A stretch of DNA of 61,330 nt. It comes from DAOUJW01 sp034421015. Its GTDB lineage: Bacteria; Chloroflexota; Dehalococcoidia; Lucifugimonadales; UBA2985. The position numbers and the translations under genes are program-made. The notes under the pieces were generated by a model. It was not told where the DNA came from, did not search any database, and saw only the letters and a program-made list of their open reading frames with translations. Each line of letters starts with the position of its first letter. Position 1 is the stretch's first letter. The stretch covers positions 1 to 61,330 of the forward strand of contig DAOUKT010000005.1 of the NCBI GenBank assembly GCA_034421015.1, written 5' to 3'. Shown one piece after another: positions 17,660-25,545 of this stretch.

Positions 17660-17814
17660 GTATTGGTATAGTGGGATGATACCGCTCATCCTGAGCTTGT
17701 CGAATGAAATGAGCGGTGTCAACCATGTCCACAGTCTTCCCGCTCAAATGGTTCGACAGGCTCACCATGAGCGGGAAAGAGGTGGCCTTGTAACCAGCGT
17801 CGGAATACCAATAC
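17660..17814. repeat. REP-like inverted doublet, family B (copy 1)
   Basis: Outer arms GTATTGGTAT (17660-17669) and ATACCAATAC (17805-17814) flank two hairpins in opposite orientation: CCGCTCAT...ATGAGCGG (17682-17716) and TCCCGCTCA...TGAGCGGGA (17738-17776). Both hairpin loops contain a CTGAGC(T)TGTCGAA-type core, in opposite orientations. This is the arrangement of a REPIN. Single units of the same family occur at 29.9 and 53.6 kb. Confidence 0.7.
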
Positions 17815-17891
17815 GTATAGCGAATACCGTGGGCCGGACGCTCTTCTCAGGCCAGCATCCCTGTGAGATAATGGAGGGCGGAGGTGCAGAA

Positions 17892-18653
17892 ATGAGCACA
17901 TTGAAGGAAGAGAACATCAAGCTATCGGTTCAGGCACACTACGGCGAGAGGGCCCAGAGCGCCTCGGCGTGCTGCGCCGCCGGTGACATGGTCATCCCGC
18001 CCGTCCTGTACTCGGCGTCCGAGTTGAAGGACGTGCCCATGGAGGCCGTCGCGGCGTCCGCCGGGTGCGGCAACCCGGTGGCCCTGGCGGAGATCAGGGC
18101 CGGCGAGACCGTCCTGGACCTTGGAAGCGGAGGCGGCATCGACTGCTTCCTGGCCGCCCACCAGGTGGGGCCGGATGGCAGGGTGATCGGCGTGGACATG
18201 ACCATGGACATGATCAACCTTGCCAGGGGCAACGCCGAGAAGGTGGGCGTCAAGAACGTGGAGTTTCACCTGGGCGAGATTGAGGCCCTGCCTCTGGAGG
18301 ACAACCTGGTGGACGTGATCATCTCCAACTGCGTTATCTGCCTGTCCCCGGAAAAGGACAGGGTCTTCCAGGAGGCCTTCCGGGTGCTGAAGCCCGGCGG
18401 CAGGCTGTACGTGTCCGACATGGTGCTGGAGGCGGAGCTGCCGGAGGAGGTGGCGACGGACACGGACATGTGGGTCTCCTGCGTTGGCGGCGCGGAGCTG
18501 AAGAGCACCTACCTGGGCCGGATGGACACGGCCGGTTTCCTGGACGTGGACATCATCGAGCAGACGCCGTACCGTCGGAGCATAGCGGAGGGCGAGGAGT
18601 GGAAGCGGAGCCTAGCCAGCGTTCGCGTCAGGGCCACGAAGCCGGCTTCCTAG
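17892..18653 (+). CDS. arsM: Arsenite methyltransferase
   Basis: SAM-dependent methylation of As(III). The 253-residue protein has the ArsM cysteines in their usual contexts: SASACCAAG near 26-31, SAGCGNP near 59 and ISNCVICLS near 150. The SAM-binding motif is VLDLGSGGGIDCFLAA. The ATG at 17892 follows GGAGG at seven bases. No arsR or arsenic transporter is adjacent. A strong terminator follows. Confidence 0.93.
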   Translation: MSTLKEENIKLSVQAHYGERAQSASACCAAGDMVIPPVLYSASELKDVPMEAVAASAGCGNPVALAEIRAGETVLDLGSGGGIDCFLAAHQVGPDGRVIGVDMTMDMINLARGNAEKVGVKNVEFHLGEIEALPLEDNLVDVIISNCVICLSPEKDRVFQEAFRVLKPGGRLYVSDMVLEAELPEEVATDTDMWVSCVGGAELKSTYLGRMDTAGFLDVDIIEQTPYRRSIAEGEEWKRSLASVRVRATKPAS

Positions 18654-18678
18654 GTACTCACGACGGGGAAGAATTCCT

Positions 18679-18716
18679 GAGGGGGTTGCGTCTCTGCATT
18701 GAGGCGCAATCCCCTC
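18679..18716 (+). terminator. arsM terminator
   Basis: A 16-bp stem with two G-U pairs (GAGGGGGTTGCGTCTC / GAGGCGCAATCCCCTC) and a six-base loop, followed by GCTGTTTCTG. It begins 25 bp after the arsM stop. Confidence 0.75.
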
Positions 18717-18836
18717 GCTGTTTCTGAGCATGTCACGCGTCTAACGCGAGGGCTGGGAAAATCCTGTACCGTTCATGTAGTTCTGGATTCCTGCTTTCTT
18801 AAACATTGTGTTACCTGTAGTTGGCACGCGTCCTCA

Positions 18837-19072
18837 TCGTCACCCCTGCGAAAGCAGGGATCTAGGGCGTCCTAATAGACGACTTTAGATTCCCGCTTTC
18901 GCGGGAATGACGATAAACGTACTTTCCTGAAGATGCCGGCGTAGTTATTCAAAGGTCTCCGAGGGCAGGGGTCTAGGGGGTCCGATATAGAAGGCACTAG
19001 ATTCCGGCTTCCGCCGGAGCGACGAGAAGCGTATTGCCTCCGAGGTATCCCCGCAGTTGCGCAAAGGCCTCC
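18837..19072. repeat. REP-like composite repeats, family A (two tandem copies)
   Basis: Two head-to-tail copies (about 18837-18960 and 18961-19072). Each has hairpin 1 (CCCTGCGAAAGCAGGG-like), a linker with TAGGGCGTCC or GGGGTCCGATATAGAAGG, hairpin 2 (ATTCCCGCTTTCGCGGGAAT, then GACGATAAACGTA), and a tail GTAGTTATTCAAAGGTCTCC or GCAGTTGCGCAAAGGCCTCC. The second copy is the more diverged. The 510-bp gap from arsM to the next gene otherwise holds the arsM terminator and no gene. Confidence 0.75.
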
Positions 19073-19166
19073 AAAGGCAAGTAAGCCTTGCTCTCAGGGA
19101 GCCAGGGGGACTCAGCGTCACGCTTCTGCTTGCCGACGCCATTCAGGGACACCGGCAGGGCAGCAG

Positions 19167-19661
19167 CTAGACCGAGGTCCTTTCGCCCTGGGCGTTGAGC
19201 GACTGCAGGCCTCGCTGCACAGTGCTGAGGGTCTGCGCTAGGGTTTCCTCCAGCTGCTGCAGCGTTTCCTGCACGTAGGTGTCGGCGCCCTCAATGCGCG
19301 ACCTCGCCTGGGCCTCGGCCTCTGCAAGCATATTGTTGGCCCGGCTCTGGGCGTCGGCAACCACCGCATCCGCCTGCTGCTGCGCGTCCCTGGTGAGCTC
19401 GCTCTCGGCAACGCGTATCCTTGCGTCCTCATCTGCGGCGTTCTTGACGCGGCTGGCCTCCAGGAGGGCCTGGTTGATCAACCTCTCCCTCATCTGGAGC
19501 AACTCCTGGGCCTCGCTCAGGTCCACGGGTACGGCATCGCGTATCTGCTCTGCCAGGGAGGAGAGCTTTTCCTTATCGATAAGGAACCGCCCCGTCCCGG
19601 GCACCCACGTCCCGGCGCTTATGACATCATCCAGTTGATCTAATAGAGCGATTAGCTCCAT
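19167..19661 (-). CDS. Coiled-coil protein downstream of coaD
   Basis: A 164-residue, strongly helical protein. It is Ala/Glu/Gln/Arg-rich from about residue 50 on (LLEASRVKNAADEDARIRV, DAQQQADAVVADAQSRANNMLAEAEAQARSRIEG) and resembles the stalk of ATP-synthase b-type or DivIVA-like coiled coils. No membrane segment is seen. The ATG at 19661 follows GGGGGTG. It is the last gene of rsmD-coaD-coiled-coil, 28 bp after coaD. Function unknown; a scaffold role is only a guess. Confidence 0.75.
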   Translation of the reverse strand: MELIALLDQLDDVISAGTWVPGTGRFLIDKEKLSSLAEQIRDAVPVDLSEAQELLQMRERLINQALLEASRVKNAADEDARIRVAESELTRDAQQQADAVVADAQSRANNMLAEAEAQARSRIEGADTYVQETLQQLEETLAQTLSTVQRGLQSLNAQGERTSV

Positions 19662-19689
19662 ATCACACCCCCACAATTCCGAGGGACTG

Positions 19690-20181
19690 TCATTCTTCTC
19701 TTGTACGGTATCTCTCCCTCAAGGATACCGCCACATTCTCAGGCACCAGGTGCCTTATCTCTCCCTGGTTCTCCGCTATCTCCTTCAGGAGGCTGGACTT
19801 CATGTAGATGTGCTCCAGGTTGGCCATCAGGTACATGGTCTCTATGTCCGGGGCGAGCTTCTGGTTGTTGAGGGCCATCTCAAACTCATAGTCGAAGTCG
19901 GACCCCATTCGAAGGCCCCTGACCATGACCCTGGCCTCCAGCCTGTGGGCAAGCTCCACGGTGAGGCCGGTGTAGGAGAGCACCTCCACGTTGGGCAGGT
20001 GGCACAACGCATCTCGACACAGCTCAACCCGCTCCTCCGTGGTGAACATCATCGACTTGGTCGGCTTGGTGTACACCATTGCAAGGTAGACCTTGTCGAA
20101 GATGTTGGCGGCCCTGGTCGCTATGTCTATGTGACCGTAGGTAATTGGATCAAAGCTCCCAGGGTATATGGCAATTACCAT
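19690..20181 (-). CDS. coaD: Phosphopantetheine adenylyltransferase
   Basis: Penultimate step of coenzyme A synthesis: 4'-phosphopantetheine plus ATP gives dephospho-CoA. The 163-residue protein has the nucleotidyltransferase motif AIYPGSFDPITYGH at the N-terminus, VRGLRMGSDFDYE in the middle and MKSSLLKEIA near the end. The ATG at 20181 follows GAAGGAGGGAG; the start codon lies inside the rsmD 3' end (7-bp overlap). Confidence 0.96.
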   Translation of the reverse strand: MVIAIYPGSFDPITYGHIDIATRAANIFDKVYLAMVYTKPTKSMMFTTEERVELCRDALCHLPNVEVLSYTGLTVELAHRLEARVMVRGLRMGSDFDYEFEMALNNQKLAPDIETMYLMANLEHIYMKSSLLKEIAENQGEIRHLVPENVAVSLRERYRTREE

Positions 20182-20726
20182 TGACTCCCTCCTTCCCGGT
20201 AAATGGAGCATACCGTGTCCCCGTACCGGCGTTCCCGTATTAGCTCCAGGTTGTTGTACCTGGGTTCAAGGGTATGGCGAGACGAGTGCCCGGCCACCAC
20301 AACCGCCCCCTCCCCGGCCAGAGCGCTCACTTCCTCCAGCACGTCGTGGATGGGACCCAGCGTATAAGGCGGGTCCATCAGCACAAAGTCGTAGGTCTTG
20401 CCCAGGGTCTTGATGGCCTTTTCGACCTTCATGCAGTGCACCGAGGCGGCGTCGGAGTAGCCCAGGGAGTGAATGGTGTCCCTCAGCAGGGAGCACCTTC
20501 TGGAGCTCGCCTCCACAAAGTCGGCGCTGCCGGCCCCGCGGCTCAGGGCCTCTATCCCCAGGGTACCCGTTCCTGCGTACAGGTCTATCACCCGTTTCCC
20601 CTCCATGCCAAAGGCCTCCAGAATGGAGAACAGGGCTGCGCGTACCCGCTGGGTAGTCGGACGAGCGCCCAGTTTCTTCAGGCTTCCTATACGCCTTCCT
20701 TTTGCTTCTCCGGCAACGACTCGCAC
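20175..20726 (-). CDS. rsmD: 16S rRNA (guanine966-N2)-methyltransferase RsmD
   Basis: Modifies G966 of 16S rRNA. The 183-residue class I methyltransferase begins RVVAGEAKGRRI, then RPTTQRVRAALFSIL, motif I VIDLYAGTGTLGIEALSRGA and the catalytic VLMDPPY. The GTG at 20726 matches the usual family start; an ATG at 20768 is the alternative. It forms the common rsmD-coaD pair, with overlapping ends. Confidence 0.93.
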   Translation of the reverse strand: MRVVAGEAKGRRIGSLKKLGARPTTQRVRAALFSILEAFGMEGKRVIDLYAGTGTLGIEALSRGAGSADFVEASSRRCSLLRDTIHSLGYSDAASVHCMKVEKAIKTLGKTYDFVLMDPPYTLGPIHDVLEEVSALAGEGAVVVAGHSSRHTLEPRYNNLELIRERRYGDTVCSIYREGGSQW

Positions 20727-20841
20727 AAGAAACCCTGCTTTCGGTAGGGTTAGGGCAGATTCTATCATAGCCCCTGCGCTGCGTAAAGCAGACGCTACAG
20801 GGCGCCATTGAATAACGTCAGTTGAGGCGCGCGCCTCCCGA

Positions 20842-20963
20842 CCATTCCTGCGGAAGCAGGAATCCAGGGCGTCCGATATAGAAGGAAATAGATTCCCGCC
20901 AAAGCGGGAATGACGATAAACGTATTGCCCCCAAGCTGCCGCCGTAGTTACACAAAGGTCTCC
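20842..20963. repeat. REP-like composite repeat, family A (best-preserved copy)
   Basis: Hairpin 1 CATTCCTGCGGAAGCAGGAAT, linker CCAGGGCGTCCGATATAGAAGG, hairpin 2 ATTCCCGCCAAAGCGGGAAT, then GACGATAAACGTATTGCC and the tail GCCGTAGTTACACAAAGGTCTCC. It lies between rsmD and the next gene and abuts that gene's stop codon. Confidence 0.8.
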
Positions 20964-21577
20964 TACAGGACGGACACGATCACCGTGTACTCACCCTCGT
21001 TGTTCTCGTACGAATCGTCGTTTATCGTCACGTAGACGCGGCCCTTGTCCTCCCTGGCCAGGAACCCTGAGAAGTACACCGGTTCCCTCTCGCCATCCTC
21101 TCCCACTTTGAGCACGACGCAGCCCTTGGGCAGCGCCTCGCCTATCTCCTCGTTCAGCGCCATCTCTGAATGAGACCCGTCGGACTCCACGACCTCTCCG
21201 GACGATATCAGTATCTCGCCATCAATGGCTATGGACATGCCCGCGGAGTCCTCAACAAGGTCAAGCCCGGAGTCCAGCCAGCCGGCTGTTCTTGGGTCGT
21301 CCTTGGCTGAGAGCCGTAGCGTCGCGTGGTTCTGAGGGACCTCGACCGGCCTGCGGGTCGCCTGGGAAGGCCGCTCTTCGAACATCCCCTGGGCCGCAAA
21401 GGGCGGCATTCCAGACATGGAGAATACGGCCTCCCTCTTGAGGTAGGCCACCGGCTCGCCGCCGCCCGCTCCAACTATGGACACCACCTCCCACCTGTCC
21501 GCGCCCATTGCGTTGAGGACCTCCTCCTGCTCGGAGAGGGACCCCATCGGTACTACTCTGTACTCCCAAATGGGCAT
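20963..21577 (-). CDS. DUF4177-like N-terminal domain protein
   Basis: A 204-residue soluble protein. The first 50 residues (MPIWEYRVVPMGS...LNAMGADRWEVVSIVGAGGGEPVAYLKR) resemble DUF4177, a small alpha/beta domain of unknown function. The rest is acidic and beta-rich with no motif I recognise. The ATG follows GGGAGG. It lies 49 bp downstream of the acyl-CoA synthetase-like gene, on the same strand. Confidence 0.65.
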   Translation of the reverse strand: MPIWEYRVVPMGSLSEQEEVLNAMGADRWEVVSIVGAGGGEPVAYLKREAVFSMSGMPPFAAQGMFEERPSQATRRPVEVPQNHATLRLSAKDDPRTAGWLDSGLDLVEDSAGMSIAIDGEILISSGEVVESDGSHSEMALNEEIGEALPKGCVVLKVGEDGEREPVYFSGFLAREDKGRVYVTINDDSYENNEGEYTVIVSVL

Positions 21578-21625
21578 ATTCGGCCTCCCTTTATGCCGCC
21601 GGCGCCGGGCTTTGGCTGGAGCGGT

Positions 21626-23065
21626 CTAGTCGTCCAGGTACCTCTTGAGGGTGTAGTATTCCGCCACCTTCTTCAGCGCTCTTGCGGCGCTCACAAAGCT
21701 GGGGAAGGCCGGGATGCCCTCCTGGCTGAAGCGCTTGTTGATGCTTTCCTCAGTGGCGGGGTCCAGTTTAGGGTACTGGTTGGAGACGATGGCTGCTATA
21801 GGCTTGGGCGAGTCTGCCTGGGCCTCCTTGAACATTCTGATGCGGTCGTCGAAGAACTCCGGCTCCGTAGAGAGACGGTTGATCTGCAGTTCCATTACCA
21901 CCAGGTCGAGGTTGTCGTCTTTGCTCAGGATCTTCAGTATCCTCTCGTGGTGGTCCGGGGGAGCCTGCTGGATCGGGTTGACGTAGTTCCCGCCGATCAT
22001 ATTGTAGAAGGACCGCAGCTCATCGTAGGACTTCTCGGTCAGGGGCACGATCTTGAAGCCGTGCTTGGAGAACACGTTGGCCATGTCGGTGGAGTGCCCG
22101 CCAGTGTTCGCGTACAGCCCCGTGTTGAATCCGGTGAAGGGACGCACCAGGTCCAGCGCCTTCACCGTGTCTATCATCTCCTCCTGGCTCTCGATGGCGA
22201 TGGCGCCGCAGCGCAGGAGCAGGGAGTGCCACAGGTCCTCCCTGATGAAGGACGTGCCCGTATGGGCCTCTGTGGCCCTCGCGGCGTCCTCCGTCAGGCC
22301 CACCTTCCACACAAGGACGGGCTTATGCTTGGTGGCCTCCTGGAGGCTCTTGAAGAACCTGGCCGGATTGCGCAGGCCCTCCAGGTACAGCCCGATGACT
22401 TTGGTGTCCGGGTCCTGCACCAGGTAGTCGATGTAGTCCGGCGCGTCCAGTATCATCCCGTTTCCCATGCTGATGCACTTGCTCATCTTCACGTCGAAGG
22501 CGTTGGCCTCCATTGCCATGCCGGACGCCATTGAGCCGCTCTGGGAGATGTACGCGAAGCCGCCGTGATCGTAGAAGTATTCGCCCTCGGACTGCCTTAT
22601 TCCTATCGCGGGGTTGAAGAGCCCCATGCAGTTGGGGCCCATGATGAGCAGGCCGGACTTGCGGGCCATGTCCCGGATCTCTTCGTCCAGCTGTATGCCC
22701 TCCTCCTCGCCGGACTCCTCGAAGCCCGCGGTGAAGATGTGCACCAGGGCCACGTCCTTCTTGATGCAGTCCTCAACGAGCCTGGGCACAATCTTGCGGG
22801 GCACGGAGATGGTGACGTAGTCGATGGGCTCTTCAATGTCCAGGATGCTGCGATAGTTCTGGACTCCGAGCTCCTCCGCGCCGGGCCACTCTTCCTCGTT
22901 TATGTTCACGTGGAAGACCTTGCCGTGCTTTTCGTGGAAGGGGAGATGCGACTTCAACCAGCGGTGCTGGTTGTGCCTCGCAGCCCCGAATACGGCAATG
23001 TTGCGAGGATAGATCCCCCTGTGCAACCTTTGCAACGTGTCTGTCATTCCCAGCGTGCTGACCAT
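21626..23065 (-). CDS. NDP-forming acyl-CoA synthetase, alpha-subunit type (paralogue 1)
   Basis: A 479-residue protein with the ADP/GDP-forming acyl-CoA synthetase alpha architecture: CoA-binding Rossmann domain (PRNIAVFGAARHNQHRW...), then FTAGFEESGEEEG, MGPNCMGLFNP and SQSGSMASGMAMEA, then a second flavodoxin-like domain. The phospho-accepting histidine is in EAHTGTSF near residue 265. There is no ATP-grasp (beta) domain in this protein or nearby. The ATG follows AAGGAG. The substrate cannot be told from sequence. Confidence 0.85.
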   Translation of the reverse strand: MVSTLGMTDTLQRLHRGIYPRNIAVFGAARHNQHRWLKSHLPFHEKHGKVFHVNINEEEWPGAEELGVQNYRSILDIEEPIDYVTISVPRKIVPRLVEDCIKKDVALVHIFTAGFEESGEEEGIQLDEEIRDMARKSGLLIMGPNCMGLFNPAIGIRQSEGEYFYDHGGFAYISQSGSMASGMAMEANAFDVKMSKCISMGNGMILDAPDYIDYLVQDPDTKVIGLYLEGLRNPARFFKSLQEATKHKPVLVWKVGLTEDAARATEAHTGTSFIREDLWHSLLLRCGAIAIESQEEMIDTVKALDLVRPFTGFNTGLYANTGGHSTDMANVFSKHGFKIVPLTEKSYDELRSFYNMIGGNYVNPIQQAPPDHHERILKILSKDDNLDLVVMELQINRLSTEPEFFDDRIRMFKEAQADSPKPIAAIVSNQYPKLDPATEESINKRFSQEGIPAFPSFVSAARALKKVAEYYTLKRYLDD

Positions 23066-23149
23066 GCTTCTCCTTTGCCCAACGAGGATTCGGGAGTTGT
23101 TAGGGGTATGAGACTTCCCCCACGGGTAGCAGGGCTTTGATAGCTAACC

Positions 23150-23178
23150 ATACTATCACAAACGCGCCTTTTGTCCAA
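23150..23178 (-). promoter_or_regulatory. Promoter for acyl-CoA synthetase paralogue 1
   Basis: Minus-strand TTGGAC (23178-23173), 17-bp spacer, TAGTAT (23155-23150), about 85 bp upstream of the ATG at 23065. Confidence 0.6.
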
Positions 23179-23211
23179 ATGACAGTTTCGCGGCGATCAT
23201 CCGACGTCGTC

Positions 23212-23595
23212 TCAGGGTTGAGGATACTCACCAGTAGACTGCAGTAGCTGCCGGTCAAAGGTAGCTAAAGGGATGGACAGCGCCTGCGCCAGGTAGAGGT
23301 AACTGGCGTCGTAGGTGGTGAGGTTGGTATCCAAAGCCAAGCGCAGCGCTGCCAAATGGTCTACGTCTCTCCAGTGAATGGGAAGCATCAGGGCTGCGGT
23401 GAGCGCTTCGTTGATGACTTCAGTGCTCCCCGGATAGTCCAGGGCTTTCCTCCTTGCTATGCTGGCAAGCTCATAGGCCAGAAGGAGAGGCGCGTACAAG
23501 TCGACTCCACGGAGCAGCCGCAACGCCTCTGAAGCTCTGGGCTCCCGGAAGCACCAGGCCGCCATCACAGAGGCGTCAACAACTTTAGCGGGCAT
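23212..23595 (-). CDS. vapC: PIN-domain toxin, VapC family
   Basis: A 127-residue PIN-domain ribonuclease. The acidic residues are at D6 (KVVDASV), a Glu in LAYELASIARR and an Asp in TTYDASYLYLA, with the closing LATFDRQL strand. VapC toxins usually cleave tRNA or rRNA. The ATG at 23595 overlaps the end of the antitoxin gene by 11 bp, the normal VapBC arrangement. Confidence 0.88.
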   Translation of the reverse strand: MPAKVVDASVMAAWCFREPRASEALRLLRGVDLYAPLLLAYELASIARRKALDYPGSTEVINEALTAALMLPIHWRDVDHLAALRLALDTNLTTYDASYLYLAQALSIPLATFDRQLLQSTGEYPQP

Positions 23596-23818
23596 CGCGC
23601 AGGTCTCGTATCCAAGTCGTCGAGTCGTCGCCTGTTCGGAAGCCAATAGCGCTCAGGCGCCTCTCGGCCTCATCCAGGGAGAGCCTCTCAGGGCCTGTGG
23701 CCTCCTCCAGGATGGCCATAAGCTCCCCTTGCAGTGAACGATGGTGGCGCTTTGCCCTCTTGCGCAGCTTTTCCATCACCTCATCGGGTACGTTCTTAAC
23801 GGACAGATTGACCGGCAC
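23585..23818 (-). CDS. vapB: Ribbon-helix-helix antitoxin, VapB/FitA type
   Basis: A 77-residue antitoxin. The N-terminal RHH DNA-binding fold is MPVNLSVKNVPDEVMEKLRKRAKRHHRSLQGELMAIL in outline, followed by an acidic C-terminal tail that should block VapC. The GTG start follows GGAGTAAAGCT. It precedes and overlaps vapC. The pair sits between two divergently transcribed acyl-CoA synthetase paralogues. Confidence 0.85.
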   Translation of the reverse strand: MPVNLSVKNVPDEVMEKLRKRAKRHHRSLQGELMAILEEATGPERLSLDEAERRLSAIGFRTGDDSTTWIRDLRDAR

Positions 23819-23883
23819 AGCTTTACTCCATTACGCATCTGATTTGGCGCCATTTTAGGCCGAATACGGAGCCCGGTCAATTT

Positions 23884-23943
23884 CACCGCCGGCGGGAACG
23901 ACGGGAGTAAGGGCGCGGCGCAAGTAACACAAAGTTCTCATTC
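23884..23943. repeat. Degenerate family A repeat fragment
   Basis: Contains GCCGGCGGGAACGACGGGAG and the tail GCGGCGCAAGTAACACAAAGTTCTC, matching hairpin 2 and the conserved tail (GTAGTTACACAAAGGTCTCC) of the composite repeat near 20.9 kb. Hairpin 1 is missing. Confidence 0.55.
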
Positions 23944-23971
23944 GAGCAAAGGGGGAAGAGGTATTGAAGAC

Positions 23972-24013
23972 ACCCGCGCGCAGGTTGACACGCGAGGGGC
24001 GCGCGGGTATCTT
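23972..24013 (+). promoter_or_regulatory. Promoter embedded in a 10-bp inverted repeat
   Basis: The inverted repeat ACCCGCGCGC (23972-23981) / GCGCGCGGGT (23999-24008) surrounds a consensus -35 TTGACA (23985-23990). With a 17-bp spacer the -10 is TATCTT (24008-24013), overlapping the right arm. The dyad could be an operator for the acyl-CoA synthetase gene that starts at 24065. Confidence 0.55.
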
Positions 24014-24064
24014 TGCGGAGGAAAGCAAAGGTCTCAGTTATTCCCATATTACGGGAGGTAAGGA

Positions 24065-25492
24065 ATGGTCGTAACCAAGGCGCAGATGGATGCAGCGATG
24101 AGCCCCAGGACGGTCGCTGTTGTTGGGGCGAAGAAGGACGCCGACTACTCGTGGCTCAAGAACATGACGGACTTCAAGGGCAAGGTCTACTCGGTGCAGC
24201 TTGACCCCAACGAGATTCCGGGCATCGAGGAGTTGGGCTTCGATAATTACACCAGTCTGATGGAGATACCCGAGCCGGTGGACTACGTGGTGGTGGCCGT
24301 CCCCCGGCGAGTTGCCCCCAGAGTCCTGAACGACGCCATTGCCAAGGGCGTCAATACTGTCCACTTCTTCACCTCCGGTTTTGGCGAGTCCAAGGAGGAG
24401 GAGGGCATTCAGCTCCAGGACCAGATATACCAGATGGCGACCGAGGCCGGAGTGCTGGTGATAGGGCCCAACTGCATGGGCGTGTTCAACCCCCACGTCG
24501 GCATGCGATTCGGGCCCGGACAGGACGTGGAGAAGATCGGCAACGTGACAATCATCTCCCAGAGCGGCGCCCACGCCAGTTCGATGACGGCGGGCATCCA
24601 GGGCAGCGGCCTGGGCGTCAACAAGAGCATCAGCTTCGGGAATGCCATTCTGTTGGACAGCCCGGACCTGCTGCAATACTTCGCTGAGGACCCCAATACC
24701 AGCGTAATTTGCGCCTACATTGAGGGGCCCAAGGACGGCAGAAGGTTCTTCAGCGCCCTTCGCGAGGTCACTCCCAAGAAGCCCGTGATCGTGTGGAAGG
24801 GCGGCCAGACGGAGGCGGGCGTGAGAATGACGTCGTCTCACACAGGCTCTCTTACCAGCTCGCTGGAGGTCTGGGACGCAGGCGTGCGCCAGTCCGGGGC
24901 CATCCGCTGCGACTCCCTTGAGGAGACCATCGACGCGGCCAAGGCGCTGACCTTCCTGACCGCCACCACCGGCGACAAGATGGGAATCATCGGCGGCAGC
25001 GGCGGGCAGTCCGTGTCCATGAGCGACGACTTTTCAAGGGAGGGACTCCAGGTGCTCAGGCTGACGGAGCCCACCCTTGAGGCGATGGGGGAGTTTTTCC
25101 AGCTGATCGGCGCCAGCTTCTTCAACCCGGTGGACATAGGCGGGATGAATCGCAGCAACCTGGAGTCCATCATGGACCTGCTGGCCGGCGACCCCAACGT
25201 GGACGTAATCGCCATGCTCAGAGGAGTCCAGGCCGCCAGGCAGAGGGACCCCGCCGAGCTGAGGGCGGAGCTGGAGACGTACAAGACCGCCAGCGAAAGG
25301 GCGGGCAAGCCCCTGCTGGCGATGTTCTGGACTCCCACGCCCTATCAGGACAGCGCTCAGATAGAAGAGGTGGACGGCATTCTGATGGAGCTGGGCATTC
25401 CCACCTTCCCCAACCCGGCGCGGGCTGCCAAGGCGGTGAAGAAGATGGTGGAGTACTACCGGTTCCGGGAGAGCGTGGCAAACGGGAGCTAG
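24065..25492 (+). CDS. NDP-forming acyl-CoA synthetase, alpha-subunit type (paralogue 2)
   Basis: A 475-residue paralogue of the 21.6-23.1 kb gene with the same domain order: CoA-binding domain (TVAVVGAKKDADYSW), FTSGFGESKEEEG, IGPNCMGVFNP, SQSGAHASSMTAG, and the active-site histidine in SSHTGSLTSS near residue 262. GIIGGSGGQSVSMSDD follows. There is no ATP-grasp subunit adjacent. The ATG follows GGGAGGTAAGG. A promoter within an inverted repeat lies 50 bp upstream. It is divergent from paralogue 1, with VapBC between them. Confidence 0.85.
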   Translation: MVVTKAQMDAAMSPRTVAVVGAKKDADYSWLKNMTDFKGKVYSVQLDPNEIPGIEELGFDNYTSLMEIPEPVDYVVVAVPRRVAPRVLNDAIAKGVNTVHFFTSGFGESKEEEGIQLQDQIYQMATEAGVLVIGPNCMGVFNPHVGMRFGPGQDVEKIGNVTIISQSGAHASSMTAGIQGSGLGVNKSISFGNAILLDSPDLLQYFAEDPNTSVICAYIEGPKDGRRFFSALREVTPKKPVIVWKGGQTEAGVRMTSSHTGSLTSSLEVWDAGVRQSGAIRCDSLEETIDAAKALTFLTATTGDKMGIIGGSGGQSVSMSDDFSREGLQVLRLTEPTLEAMGEFFQLIGASFFNPVDIGGMNRSNLESIMDLLAGDPNVDVIAMLRGVQAARQRDPAELRAELETYKTASERAGKPLLAMFWTPTPYQDSAQIEEVDGILMELGIPTFPNPARAAKAVKKMVEYYRFRESVANGS

Positions 25493-25511
25493 GTCGTTCC
25501 ACTACCCCGGC

Positions 25512-25530
25512 ATTCCTGCGAAACAGGAAT
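25512..25530. repeat. Family A single hairpin
   Basis: ATTCCTG-CGAAA-CAGGAAT, followed by CCGGGCG, matches hairpin 1 of the composite repeat. It lies between convergent genes. Confidence 0.6.
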
Positions 25531-25545
25531 CCGGGCGGGTGGAGG

